From the NCBI RefSeq assembly GCF_001969265.1, contig NZ_CP019304.1:4960001-5024000 (forward strand): 64,000 bases of DNA. Direction: 5' to 3'. This document shows, in pieces, positions 1 through 8,560 of this stretch. Made by a program: the position numbers and the translations under genes. Position 1 is the first letter of the stretch, and the number at the start of each line of letters is the position of its first letter. The notes below the pieces were generated by a model, which worked only from the letters and a program-made list of their open reading frames with translations, was not told the origin of the DNA and did not search any database. The DNA is from Arthrobacter sp. QXT-31 (GTDB taxonomy: Bacteria; Actinomycetota; Actinomycetes; Actinomycetales; Micrococcaceae).

Positions 1-417
1 AGCCGCCTCCCCCGCAAGAAAGTTCTCACCGGAGCCGCTATCCTGGGCTGCCTGGCAGGACTCGGAATGGCGTTCCTGGCAACCGACATCCTTGTCATCG
101 TCCTCTGCGGAGTACTCTTCAACTTCTCGGTCATCATCCTGAACACCACTATCTGGCTGTTCGCCCCGGAACTATACCCCACGCGCACCCGCGGCTTCGG
201 CACCTCCATCATCCTGGCCGCAGGCTCCCTCTCAGGCGGACTCTTCCCGCTCGTGTCGGGTGTCATCTTCGACGCCGCCGGCCTCACGGGAATGTTCGCC
301 ACACTCGCCGGCCTGTTCATCGTTCTCGCCATCGCGGTGCAGTTCCCACCGGAAACATTCGGACAGCCCCTTGAAGAGGACACCAGCGAAGACGAAGGAG
401 CGATCTATGGCCACTGA
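1..417 (+). CDS. MFS transporter, C-terminal part (5' end outside window)
   Basis: The frame is open from base 1, so the gene begins upstream and only the last 138 residues are here. They hold about four hydrophobic segments (roughly residues 8-25, 28-50, 63-85 and 92-112) and a cytoplasmic loop with PELYPTRTRG, a pattern common after TM10 in major facilitator sugar and metabolite porters. The tail is short and acidic. The stop overlaps the start of the following racemase-like gene by 11 bases, so the two are probably co-transcribed and the transporter may import the substrate of that enzyme. The substrate itself cannot be read from this fragment. Confidence 0.85.
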   Translation, partial: SRLPRKKVLTGAAILGCLAGLGMAFLATDILVIVLCGVLFNFSVIILNTTIWLFAPELYPTRTRGFGTSIILAAGSLSGGLFPLVSGVIFDAAGLTGMFATLAGLFIVLAIAVQFPPETFGQPLEEDTSEDEGAIYGH

Positions 418-1126
418 CACCACCCCGAGCCGGAGCCGGGTGCTCTTGATAAACCCCAACAGCAACCGTCGGACCACTGACCTGATGACCGGTATCGCCG
501 AAAAGATCCTGGCCCCGGAAGGATTGGAAGTGGTGGGACTGACGGCCACCGAAGGCCCTGACATGATCATCGATCCTGTGGCCCTGCAGAGCTCAGTCAA
601 GCACGTGCAAACCGCCGTGCATCACTATCTGGATGGGTCGGATGGCTCAGCTGTTGTGGCAGTAATTGTCGCGGCCATAGGCGATCCCGGCCGCGTTGAG
701 CTCGCCCGAAACCTCAACATACCCGTTGTGGGTATAGGGCAAGGGGCTATCCGTGCAGCCGCAGGACCCGGGCGGCGGTTTGGCATGGCCACCAGCACTC
801 CGCTACTCGCCGACTCCCTCGCCTCGCTGGTCGAGGAACACGGACAGACGCAATGGTTCACCGGAGTCAGGCTCACCCCATCCGAAGCACTGGTACTGGC
901 CGCAGAACCTGAAAAGCAGTTCCAAGAGTTGCTCGAAGCAGTAAAGCAATCGAGCCGGGACGACGGGGCCCAGGCGGTCATCATCGCCGGCGGCCCGCTC
1001 AGCGAAACAGCACAACGGATAGCTGCGACAGGCACAGCTGAGATCATCCAACCCGTACCCAGCGCGTGCTCGCTGGTTCTGAACGCCATCAACAGACAAC
1101 CGCTGGCCACCCACGGCGGCGAGTAA
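407..1126 (+). CDS. Aspartate/glutamate/hydantoin racemase family protein lacking both catalytic cysteines
   Basis: A 239-residue protein starting LLINPNSN after a short leader, the N-terminal hallmark of hydantoin racemases. ATG 407 is chosen because AAGGAG sits 6 bases upstream; an in-frame extension back to 260 would run through the transporter gene. Known members use two cysteines, one just before GDPG and one in a later GCAG-like motif. Here the first motif reads VAAIGDPG (Cys replaced by Ala) and the second IIAGGP (Cys replaced by Gly). The fold, the PVVGIG strand and the C-terminal QPVPSAC helix are kept. Classical two-base racemisation therefore looks impossible. It may be a decarboxylase, an isomerase with other residues, or a binding protein. 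The family call is firm, the function open. Confidence 0.85.
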   Translation: MATDTTPSRSRVLLINPNSNRRTTDLMTGIAEKILAPEGLEVVGLTATEGPDMIIDPVALQSSVKHVQTAVHHYLDGSDGSAVVAVIVAAIGDPGRVELARNLNIPVVGIGQGAIRAAAGPGRRFGMATSTPLLADSLASLVEEHGQTQWFTGVRLTPSEALVLAAEPEKQFQELLEAVKQSSRDDGAQAVIIAGGPLSETAQRIAATGTAEIIQPVPSACSLVLNAINRQPLATHGGE

Positions 1127-1154
1127 GGCAACTTCCAGCCGCTGCTGCGAGTCC

Positions 1155-1202
1155 AGGCCAGGGGCGCACCTCCGCAAGAAGGCGGGGGTGCACCCCTGGC
1201 CT
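1155..1202 (+). terminator. Strong hairpin after the racemase-like gene
   Basis: Two arms of about 22 bases pair around an AAGAA loop with one mismatch and one wobble pair, 28 bases after the stop codon. There is no real T-tract, which is common for actinobacterial terminators. It probably ends the transporter-racemase transcript. Confidence 0.7.
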
Positions 1203-1476
1203 TGATTGCATACCGAACGCCTCGAACGTCTGTCACCAGTGACTGTATGGCCTTAATCGTTGGGGGCTGAATCCACCGGCACCGCCGGAGATCGAAGGGT
1301 AGGAGAAGTACGTGCTGGACCTTCATGACGGCGGCCCCGCATGGGGTCCTGGAAGAAGTGAAGGACGACTAGGCCGGGCTCCCTACTCCGGCCGCCTGCC
1401 GATGGAAAAGGGACGCAGGGCCGCTCCCCCGGATGATGGAATCCCCCGTATTGCCGTTCAGCATCCCCGAAGATCA
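1203..1476. other. Intergenic region, no convincing gene
   Basis: The space between the hairpin and the end of the oppositely oriented oxidoreductase. A short open frame around 1312-1370 has codon usage that could be an old coding remnant, but it has no ribosome site and no recognisable motif. No RNA gene was seen. Confidence 0.4.
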
Positions 1477-2583
1477 TTATCGGCGCGCTCGTTCGATGAT
1501 TCTGAGAACCTCAACAGCGTCGCTGGGATCGACAGGAGGAGCGCTCCCCGTTTGTACGGCATGCGCCAGCTGTGCATAGAACTGAGGATAGTCGCCCCGG
1601 CGTGTCGGCTCATCCCGAAAGGATCCAGGGACGCCTAACTTCCCCCATCTTTCCGGAGGTTCAATGCCGTATTCAAGATCGGTTGGGACCATACCCTCCC
1701 CCAGCGCCTTTTCCTGTCCATCAAGTCCCCATTTCGTGTAAGCGGCTTGGGAGCCAAGGACATGGAAGCGGGGACCTAACCGGGCAGCGTGGCCGTTCAT
1801 CCACAGGCGCGATCGTGTGCCGGAGCGGTGCAGAAGCGAGAGGAAGGCATCCTGGTCTGCGTCGGACTTATTGGCATAGTCATATCGGGCGGTTTCCCCG
1901 TAGATTTCTGCGACCGGGCCAAACAATTGGATGGCCTGGTCGATCAGGTGGGCGCCGAGGTCGTGAAGAATCCCTCCGCCCTCGGCCAGCAGTGCTGTGT
2001 CCCGCCAGTTACGGAACCCACCCGGCATCCACCACTCGAAGCGGGATTCAAAGGTGCGGACTTTGCCAAGCTTTCCGTCGTGAATCAGCTGCTTGAGGGT
2101 AAGGAAATCACCGTCCCATCGGCGGTTCTGGAAGACCGTCAGGCACCGGCCGGCGTCAGTGGCCGCGGCAATAAGCTCTTCACCATCTTCAGAGCACGGG
2201 ACGAACGGTTTGTCGACGACGACGTGGAGGCCTCGTTCGAGGGCTGCTTTAGCCAGTTGTTTGTGGTTGAGGGGAGGTGTGCCGATGACGACAACATCCA
2301 GGGCTAGTTCCCCTTCATCAACCTTGGCAAAGAGCTGCTCAGGGGTGGCAATGATCCGGGCATGCGGATAACTTGCCCGGGCAACTTTGACCCTTCCGGG
2401 GTCTGAAGTGACGATGGCTTCCAGAACATAAGCGTCGTCTGCCTGAATGAGCGGGGCGTGGAAAACCCGGCCGGATATCCCGAAGCCGATAATTGCGGCT
2501 CGTAGTGAAGGTCTGCCGTTTGCTCTTGCCACTTGCGGATGTGATTTGTGGTCTTCGCCGGTTAGCGCTGGCTGGCGGATCAT
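1477..2583 (-). CDS. Gfo/Idh/MocA family NAD(P)-dependent oxidoreductase
   Basis: A 368-residue protein. After a roughly 27-residue leader comes the Rossmann strand AAIIGFGISGRVFHAP (GxGxxG type) that binds NAD(P). The VVVDKPF motif near residue 126 corresponds to the family's E-K-P motif, with Asp for Glu. Next is the substrate domain with RFEWWMPGG and a DLGAHLIDQ motif, whose His is the usual active-site residue. The closest general type is the YdgJ/IolX group acting on cyclic polyols or sugars. The ATG at 2583 has GAGG about 9 bases upstream. It stands alone on the minus strand, about 110 bases from the nitrilase gene start-to-stop, so it may be the last gene of a nitrilase transcript. 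The substrate is unknown. Confidence 0.88.
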   Translation of the reverse strand: MIRQPALTGEDHKSHPQVARANGRPSLRAAIIGFGISGRVFHAPLIQADDAYVLEAIVTSDPGRVKVARASYPHARIIATPEQLFAKVDEGELALDVVVIGTPPLNHKQLAKAALERGLHVVVDKPFVPCSEDGEELIAAATDAGRCLTVFQNRRWDGDFLTLKQLIHDGKLGKVRTFESRFEWWMPGGFRNWRDTALLAEGGGILHDLGAHLIDQAIQLFGPVAEIYGETARYDYANKSDADQDAFLSLLHRSGTRSRLWMNGHAARLGPRFHVLGSQAAYTKWGLDGQEKALGEGMVPTDLEYGIEPPERWGKLGVPGSFRDEPTRRGDYPQFYAQLAHAVQTGSAPPVDPSDAVEVLRIIERARR

Positions 2584-2691
2584 TGGGCATCCTCTTCGGT
2601 CGGATGATGAACGCAGTTGAGTAAATGGAATTGGCCGGGGTCCACGAAACGTGTTCCCCGGCCAATTCCCTACGGCTAGGCCTCGTATAAG

Positions 2692-3783
2692 TCAGGCCTT
2701 GTAGCCAGACGGCGGCGTGAGAACACCGCGTTCGATCAGCCTCTCGATATTGGCAGCCCGTGTTGAGTCTTCCCGGGCCAGCCAGTCCTCGCTCGGTGGT
2801 GCGTCGAGGTACTGGTTCTTCGGGTAGATCGGGTTGTCGTAAATGACCCGGTACTGCTCTGTGCGCAGGTCCTTGAACTGGTTGTACAGGCCGTTCGAGA
2901 CACGGGCACGGCGGAGCGCCTCGATGTCGATGGTGGTGCAGACGAACGAGTCGCCCGACGTCCAGCCCTGCTGCTTAGTCAGGATCTGGCCCCGGGGACC
3001 GACGATCATGGACTGCCCGCCGAACAGGTCCTGCATGCTCCCGTCGTCACGGACTTCGGGCCCCAGGTTCGGGGCGACGACGTACGCTGAGTTGAACATG
3101 GCGTGTGCCCGGTTCTGCAGTTCCCACATGCCGTTCTGCACAGCCGGCTCGATCAGGGTGCCCCGGATAATGATCTCGGCGCCGTTCATCGCGAGCCCAC
3201 GCGCCACCTCGGGGTAGACACCCTCGTGACAGATGGCGTACCCGATATTGCCGATCTCGGTTTTCGCCACCGGGAAGATGGCGTCCATTGCATTGCCATT
3301 GCCCTTCTTTTCAATCCACTCGTCCCACACGTCGTGGGGGTTCATGTTGCCGAGCATGCCTCCTTCGTAGGCATCGCTGGTGGCCTTGTAGCGCTTGTAA
3401 ATGATCTCGCCCTCCGGATCGATGATGAAGGCGACATTGAAATGGCGGTCGGGGAAGTCCTCATCCTTGACCATGTACAGCTCAGCAGCGATGTAGGTGT
3501 TGAGTTCCACGGCCTTTTTCGCCAGTTCGTCCGTCTCCGGACCAGGGATCGTCACGGCAAAGTGGCGCTCCCGTTCGCGGTTACCTGGCGTGTTGGCGAT
3601 CATGCCCTGGATTGCCATTTCGGGCAGTACTACCAGCTTGACCGGAGAGCCCTCCCAGGCGCCGACCATGACTGCCGTGTCGATGAATTCGTTGATGCGC
3701 TTGACGTTCGCTACGCCGTCGCCGGGATTCTTCACATTGATTGTCCGCGGCGAAACCGCAACGACGACAAATGGATCGACCAT
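2692..3783 (-). CDS. Nitrilase-superfamily amidase (aliphatic amidase/formamidase-like)
   Basis: A 363-residue carbon-nitrogen hydrolase. All three catalytic residues are visible: Glu in LPEMAIQG (about residue 54), Lys in IYKRYKATSD (about 131-134) and Cys in YAICHEGVYPE (about 185). Length and the long C-terminal extension (FKDLRTEQYR region) resemble aliphatic amidases and formamidases more than true nitrilases. No signal peptide, so cytoplasmic. The upstream region carries a perfect 18-bp palindrome of LacI type, 33 bases before the start codon. A near copy precedes the LacI gene at 12664, which implies control by that regulator or its neighbour. A role in releasing ammonia from a small amide tied to the adjacent sugar locus is inference. 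Confidence 0.88.
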   Translation of the reverse strand: MVDPFVVVAVSPRTINVKNPGDGVANVKRINEFIDTAVMVGAWEGSPVKLVVLPEMAIQGMIANTPGNRERERHFAVTIPGPETDELAKKAVELNTYIAAELYMVKDEDFPDRHFNVAFIIDPEGEIIYKRYKATSDAYEGGMLGNMNPHDVWDEWIEKKGNGNAMDAIFPVAKTEIGNIGYAICHEGVYPEVARGLAMNGAEIIIRGTLIEPAVQNGMWELQNRAHAMFNSAYVVAPNLGPEVRDDGSMQDLFGGQSMIVGPRGQILTKQQGWTSGDSFVCTTIDIEALRRARVSNGLYNQFKDLRTEQYRVIYDNPIYPKNQYLDAPPSEDWLAREDSTRAANIERLIERGVLTPPSGYKA

Positions 3784-3815
3784 TGTTCTTCTCTCTTTTC
3801 TCTTCTTCGAGTACC

Positions 3816-3833
3816 TGAGTTAGCGCTAACTCA
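3816..3833. promoter_or_regulatory. LacI-family operator (perfect palindrome)
   Basis: TGAGTTAGCGCTAACTCA, a perfect 18-bp palindrome 33 bases upstream of the amidase start. Seven of nine and eight of nine positions recur in the two half-sites at 12592-12609, and one half-site recurs at 12459-12476, both in the divergent ABC/lacI promoter region. The central CG and length fit LacI/GalR operators. Confidence 0.75.
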
Positions 3834-3960
3834 CGGTATTAGGGTTTTGCGGGGAATTGCAAGACCTGTGTCGTTGATTTTTCTAAAATGAGGCAGGAGC
3901 CCCTGGTCCCACGGTCTTGACTGCAGCCGTGGGTGCGCGTGCAGGCACGCGCGGGTAGTG

Positions 3961-5040
3961 TCAGCGCCGGCTGCGCGGCGATGCCGTGGTATCCCGCAGG
4001 ATGAGGAGCGGTTCCAGCAGGGGGATATCCCCCTCCGCCTCCTCTTTGATCATGGCGAGGATGCGGCCCACAGCGATATGGCCGATGGCTTCGAAATCAA
4101 GCTTCACGGTCGTCAATGCGGGCCGGAAGAACGGTGCTTCCTTGACGTCGTCGAATCCCACCACGCTGACGTCGCCCGGCACGTTGCGTCCGGCGTCGTC
4201 CATGGCTTTGATCACTCCGAGCGCGAAAGGGTCGTTGGCGGCAAAGACCGCAGTGACGTCCTTCCGTGCGGCGAGTTCACGTCCGGCGCGGTATCCCTCC
4301 GCGGCGGACCAATCCGCGGTGGCGAGGGGCGTCGGAACGACACGTCCAGCCGCCCCCAGCTCCGCCGCCCAACCCTGGACCCGGGAGGACGTTGCCATCC
4401 AGCCCGGCGGGCCTTGAACGTGCCACACTGTTTCGTGCCCGAGGTCCAGCAGATGCCGCACCACCATCCGGGCACCCCGCACTTCGTCAACGGAAACGCT
4501 GGTCGGGCTCGGATGCGATCCTTGCTGGAAGGTCACCACCGGGACACCGATGTCGAGGCCCTCGAGCACCGTGATCGCATCCAGCAGGGGCGCGAGCACG
4601 ATCACGCCGTCAACGGTGTCCGAGTTGATGGATTCGAATGCAGCCCGGATATCCCGCCGTTCCAGACTGGCCAGCGTGACTAAACGCGTCGCATAGCCAT
4701 GTTGCCGGGCTTCCTCGGAAATACCGTACAGCGCCACCGTTGGTCCCAGGACCGACAGCTCGAAGCTGACAACACCGATCGTCATAGTCCGGTTGCTGGC
4801 GAGAGCCGCGGCCGCCGGGTTCCGCCGGTACCGCAGTTGTGCGATGGCGTGCTCCACGCGTTGACGGATGTCAGGGTCCACGTTGGTCGCTCCCCTGACA
4901 ACCCGTGACACCGTCTGCTGGGACACCCCGGCCAGCCGGGCAACGTCGGACATCCGGGGAGCCTTTGACCTGGAGGCCAGGCGCTCCCCGCGCCCATTGG
5001 AGTTTCGGGCTTCTGAGGGGGCAGGGGTCGTGGACACCAC
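3961..5040 (-). CDS. LacI family transcriptional regulator
   Basis: A sugar-responsive repressor. It has an N-terminal helix-turn-helix with MSDVARLAGVSQQTVSRVV, then a periplasmic-binding-protein-like effector domain with the conserved TAVFAANDPFALGVI and VSVVGFDDV motifs. The start is uncertain. GTG 5040 (GGGGA 7 bases upstream) is preferred, giving about 359 residues. An ATG at 5151 has a better GGAGG but would overlap the preceding dehydrogenase subunit gene by 49 bases and add a Pro/Ala-rich leader. It is the last gene of the ABC/AKR/GMC operon, so it probably responds to that operon's substrate. It is a distant paralogue of the LacI at 12664, which reads away from the other end of the same operon. 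Confidence 0.9.
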   Translation of the reverse strand: MVSTTPAPSEARNSNGRGERLASRSKAPRMSDVARLAGVSQQTVSRVVRGATNVDPDIRQRVEHAIAQLRYRRNPAAAALASNRTMTIGVVSFELSVLGPTVALYGISEEARQHGYATRLVTLASLERRDIRAAFESINSDTVDGVIVLAPLLDAITVLEGLDIGVPVVTFQQGSHPSPTSVSVDEVRGARMVVRHLLDLGHETVWHVQGPPGWMATSSRVQGWAAELGAAGRVVPTPLATADWSAAEGYRAGRELAARKDVTAVFAANDPFALGVIKAMDDAGRNVPGDVSVVGFDDVKEAPFFRPALTTVKLDFEAIGHIAVGRILAMIKEEAEGDIPLLEPLLILRDTTASPRSRR

Positions 5041-5102
5041 TCCATTATCCCCGGCTACCCCCGACGAGCCCGGGAAGGCGACACCGGTCGGCGCGCCAGC
5101 TG

Positions 5103-5816
5103 TCAGGGGCGCCGGTACCGCAGGACTTCGGGATGCTGGTCGTACGGCCACTCCGCCCCCTCCACCATGTACTTACGGGTCGTGTAGCTGCCGTCCATCG
5201 TTGACGCCAGCGACGGGGGTCCGTCGAAGCCGATGACACCCCACCCGACGCGGTTCTCGTTGCCCCCGTACACCGGGTCGCCGTAAAACCCCTGGCGGGT
5301 GTTGAGCACCAGCAGCGGGAAGAACTCCAGAAAGTCCTCGTTGACCGGTTGGTTGCCTGCCGGCGCGCCTCCAAGGCCGGCCTCGGAGTGCTCCAGCGAG
5401 AATGCGTGTGGCTTCGCCGCACCGGATAGTGTCTCGAGCACCGCGTCCTGGTCCTCTGCCGGGAGGTCGAGGAATTCGACGTCGGCACGCTCTTTGGCCA
5501 GCCGGTCCAACTCCACGACGCCCTCGCGGTAAAACTCCCGGCGCTGCTTGATGCGCTCCTGCCACGCGGCCTCGTCGCGGCCCTCCATCCGGAGGAACCC
5601 GTTGCCGTCAGCAGCCGGGAAGATGAACTGTGTTCCCGCCAGCATCCGGTCGATGAAGCGTACGACCTTGGCCTCACGCGCGCCCGGATGGTGGTCGGTG
5701 GGGATGATCCGGGCGGTTGCGGCCTCGATCGTCTTCCACTCGTGATCGGTGAAGAAGACCGGCCCGTCGACGTCCCGTGTTGAGATGGGCACCGTAGCCC
5801 ATTCCGCCTGTCCCAT
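5103..5816 (-). CDS. Gluconate 2-dehydrogenase subunit 3-like small subunit of the GMC dehydrogenase
   Basis: A 237-residue protein of the gluconate 2-dehydrogenase subunit 3 family. It shows TDHEWKTIEAATARIIPTD, the start of the helical bundle, and a central block around LPAEDQDAVLETL. Members act as the accessory subunit of a membrane- or quinone-coupled GMC flavoenzyme. The large subunit lies 36 bases upstream in the same operon. Unlike many relatives there is no obvious twin-arginine leader at the N-terminus, so a cytoplasmic complex is likely here. The two genes together suggest an FAD-dependent sugar or glycoside dehydrogenase. Confidence 0.85.
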   Translation of the reverse strand: MGQAEWATVPISTRDVDGPVFFTDHEWKTIEAATARIIPTDHHPGAREAKVVRFIDRMLAGTQFIFPAADGNGFLRMEGRDEAAWQERIKQRREFYREGVVELDRLAKERADVEFLDLPAEDQDAVLETLSGAAKPHAFSLEHSEAGLGGAPAGNQPVNEDFLEFFPLLVLNTRQGFYGDPVYGGNENRVGWGVIGFDGPPSLASTMDGSYTTRKYMVEGAEWPYDQHPEVLRYRRP

Positions 5817-5852
5817 GTGAGATGTGTCCTTTCGTATCCTGTGAAGTGAGGG

Positions 5853-7505
5853 TCAGTTTTCGGACCAGCCGTGGCGGTCGACCTGGAGGATGCGGTCGGA
5901 GCACCGCCAGGCGTTCGCCATGATCGTCAGGGCCGGGTTGATGCCGGTCGCGGTCGGGAAGAAACTCGCGTCGAAAACGTAGAGGTTGGGTACCTCGTGG
6001 GAGCGGCACCAGCGGTCGACGACGGACGTTGCCGGATCGTCGCCCATGCGGGCGGTGCCCAGTTCGTGGGAGGTGTTGCCCGTGATCCGTTCCATGTTGA
6101 CCGGAATGACCTTCTTCGCCCCCGCGGCCTCAAGGATTTCCCCGTTTTTGGCGACCTGCCAGCGTTCCTGGGCAAAGTCGTTGGAGTGGGGAGTATGGGT
6201 GATACGGGCCACCGGCAGACCCCAGGCGTCCTTGACGTTCGGGTCAAGATCGACCCGGTTGTCCTCAACCGGCAAATCATGCAGCAGGACCCCGATTTTC
6301 ATGCTGTGGTTGAAAAACTCGCGGTCTGCGTCCTTCGCCGCCTGGCCCCATGTGGGCCGGCCGGGGAAGCTCCAGTTCACCGGGTGGCCGATCATCGACG
6401 GGAAGATCAGCGATCCGAGAATGTGGCCGCGGCTTTCGTCCGTCTCGTAGAAGTCGAACGAACACAGGCTCATGTAGTGGCCCGCCCACCCGAACAGCGG
6501 GTCGCTGACCTCACGGTCAAACAGGCCGACCGAGAAGGAGTACTGATGGAAGGTCGCGTTCTTGCCGACCATGCCGCTGCCGTTGCCGAGGCCGTCCGGG
6601 AAGAGCCCTGACTTGGACATGAGCAGCAGGCGCGGGGTCTCGATGCCGCCGCCGCAGACGATCACGGCTTTCGCGTGCTGGACGAACTCGTCGCCGTCTT
6701 CGTCCTGGTAGCGGACACCGGTGGCCCGGCCGTCCTTGCCGACGAGTATCTCGCTGACATAGGAGTCGGGGCGGAGGTCGTAACGGCCGGTGGCAATGGC
6801 GTCGGGAATGAAGCTGATCAGCGTGGAGGACTTGCCGTTGCCGGGGTCGGGATACTGCTGCCAGAAGCCGTTTTCGCTGAATGGCTGGCGCCCCCGGTAG
6901 GGTTCGGTGACCATGCCCTGCGGCATGGGGAACGTGCCATGGCCGAGCTTGGACATCGCGGTGGCAAAGGTCCGCCCGATCTGGCTCAGCGGTGACGGCT
7001 TGGTCGGGTAGCCGCGGCTGCGCCACGCCTCCCACTTGTTCGCCCCTGCCAGGCCCGATGTGCCGAACTCCCATTCGACCCGTGTGTAGTACGGCTCCAG
7101 CTCGTCATAGGAGATTGGCCAGTCGACCAGGCTCGCGCCCGGAACATCACCGTGCAGGCTGCGGAGCTTGAAGTCGCTCTCGGCCATGCGCGGAACCATG
7201 CCGCCCCAGTGGGTGGTGCCGCCGCCGACGACCTGCGGCGTGGCTGAGAAGTTGGTGATTTCCGCCTCGACCTTGTCGTTGGGGCGGTAGGTCCGGGGCT
7301 TGACCTTCGGATCTTGCCAGATGAAGTTCCGGTTGAGGAACTTGAGCTCGTCTCCTGAGGCGTGCTCGGGCTTCAGCCATGGCCCGCGCTCGAGGCCCAC
7401 TACCTTCAGGCCAGCCTCGGACAGCACCTTTGCCGCGGTTGCCCCGCCCGCGCCTGCGCCGACGATGACGACGTCGACCGGCTCAGGCTGCTTCTTCCTA
7501 GTCAT
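5853..7505 (-). CDS. GMC-family FAD-dependent oxidoreductase (sugar/glycoside dehydrogenase type)
   Basis: A 550-residue protein. The FAD-binding Rossmann motif VVIVGAGAGGATAAKVL is at residues 11-27, the GGGTTHWGGMVPR flavin motif around 110-122, and the C-terminal GMC block HELGTARMGDDP, FPTATGINPALTI near the end. ATG 7505 is used because AAGGA lies 9 bases upstream; the frame is open back to 7631 but that stretch is Arg/Gly-rich and without motif. It is paired with the subunit-3 gene downstream and an aldo/keto reductase upstream. Related pairs oxidise sugars at C3 or inositols. Which hydroxyl is oxidised here cannot be told from sequence. Confidence 0.9.
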   Translation of the reverse strand: MTRKKQPEPVDVVIVGAGAGGATAAKVLSEAGLKVVGLERGPWLKPEHASGDELKFLNRNFIWQDPKVKPRTYRPNDKVEAEITNFSATPQVVGGGTTHWGGMVPRMAESDFKLRSLHGDVPGASLVDWPISYDELEPYYTRVEWEFGTSGLAGANKWEAWRSRGYPTKPSPLSQIGRTFATAMSKLGHGTFPMPQGMVTEPYRGRQPFSENGFWQQYPDPGNGKSSTLISFIPDAIATGRYDLRPDSYVSEILVGKDGRATGVRYQDEDGDEFVQHAKAVIVCGGGIETPRLLLMSKSGLFPDGLGNGSGMVGKNATFHQYSFSVGLFDREVSDPLFGWAGHYMSLCSFDFYETDESRGHILGSLIFPSMIGHPVNWSFPGRPTWGQAAKDADREFFNHSMKIGVLLHDLPVEDNRVDLDPNVKDAWGLPVARITHTPHSNDFAQERWQVAKNGEILEAAGAKKVIPVNMERITGNTSHELGTARMGDDPATSVVDRWCRSHEVPNLYVFDASFFPTATGINPALTIMANAWRCSDRILQVDRHGWSEN

Positions 7506-7548
7506 TGCTTCGTTTCCTTTCGTGAATTCCTGCTTCGCGCCCTGGTGC

Positions 7549-8499
7549 TCAGACCGTCGCGGCTTCGATGCCGTTCCGGCCCGCGCTGGCAAGAGGCAGC
7601 AGCTGGTCCCAGAGTTCCTGCGGGATGTCATGGTTTAGCAGCCGGAGGGTCTCTTCGACCCGGCTCGGGCGGGACATTCCAACGATGGTGGAGGCCACGC
7701 GCTCAGCGCGCACCGAGAATTGCAGGGCAGCAGCGGCCAGCGGGACGCCGTGCTGCCCGCACAGCGCTTCCATGCGCAAGACCCGGTCGAGGGTCGCCTG
7801 GTCAACGGGTGCGTAGCAGTAACGCGGAACGGCCCGCGGTCCCTTGACGAGCATCCCGCCGCCGAACGGGGCGGCGTTGACGAAGGCGACCCCGCGTCGG
7901 GCTGCGTCCTCGAGGAGCGGCTCGGCGGTCTGTTCGACGAGGGTGTAGCGGTTGTGGCTGATGACGGCGTCGAACGCGTCCGTCGCAAGGTACTGCAGTT
8001 CCAGATCGATGGGGCCGCCGGCGACGCCCAGGTGCTGGATAACACCCTGGTCCCGGAGGTCGATGAGGGCTTCGAGAGGGCCTCCCTTGGACACTCCCTC
8101 CTCGAACGAGATCTTCTCGGGGGCGTGCAGGTAGACGAGCTGGAGTTTATCGAGGCCAAGGCGCTCAAGGCTTTCCTCGACGGACCGGCGGACGCGGTCA
8201 CCGGAGAAGTCGGTGCTGCCGGGAAGCGGGTCGACCTTGGTGGCGATGACGTATCCTTCGGGGATGCCGCCGCGCTCGGCGATCGCCCGGCCAATTCGCT
8301 CTTCACTGGCACCTCCGCCGTACTCGTTGGAGGTGTCGATAAAGGTGAAGGGTCCGTCGAAGACGCGGTGGATCGTGGCGACGGCGGTGTCCTCATCGAC
8401 TTCATAGCCGTACTGGGCGGGAAAACTCCCGAGCGCACTCGTGCCGACACAGATATCGGAGACATTCAGGCCGGTGCGGCCTAAGGGGCGAATGGACAT
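7549..8499 (-). CDS. Aldo/keto reductase
   Basis: A 316-residue TIM-barrel oxidoreductase. It carries LGRTGLNVSDICVGTSALG at the N-terminus, the DTSNEYGGGASEERIG block with the catalytic Asp/Tyr, and VIATKVDP with the catalytic Lys. Its overall pattern resembles D-threo-aldose 1-dehydrogenase and pyridoxal reductase type AKRs. NADP-dependent reduction or oxidation of an aldose or keto-sugar is expected. It lies between the ABC permease and the GMC gene in one minus-strand operon, so it likely acts on the imported sugar or the GMC product. The start has AGGA 6 bases upstream. Confidence 0.88.
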   Translation of the reverse strand: MSIRPLGRTGLNVSDICVGTSALGSFPAQYGYEVDEDTAVATIHRVFDGPFTFIDTSNEYGGGASEERIGRAIAERGGIPEGYVIATKVDPLPGSTDFSGDRVRRSVEESLERLGLDKLQLVYLHAPEKISFEEGVSKGGPLEALIDLRDQGVIQHLGVAGGPIDLELQYLATDAFDAVISHNRYTLVEQTAEPLLEDAARRGVAFVNAAPFGGGMLVKGPRAVPRYCYAPVDQATLDRVLRMEALCGQHGVPLAAAALQFSVRAERVASTIVGMSRPSRVEETLRLLNHDIPQELWDQLLPLASAGRNGIEAATV

Positions 8500-8560
8500 G
8501 ATTCCTGCTTTCTGAAGCTGGATGGATTGGACGGTGGGTAGGCGGTTAAGCGGCCTGGGT

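Noticed and set aside
1312..1638. 108-codon plus-strand frame
   Set aside because: It runs antisense into the oxidoreductase and lacks a ribosome site.
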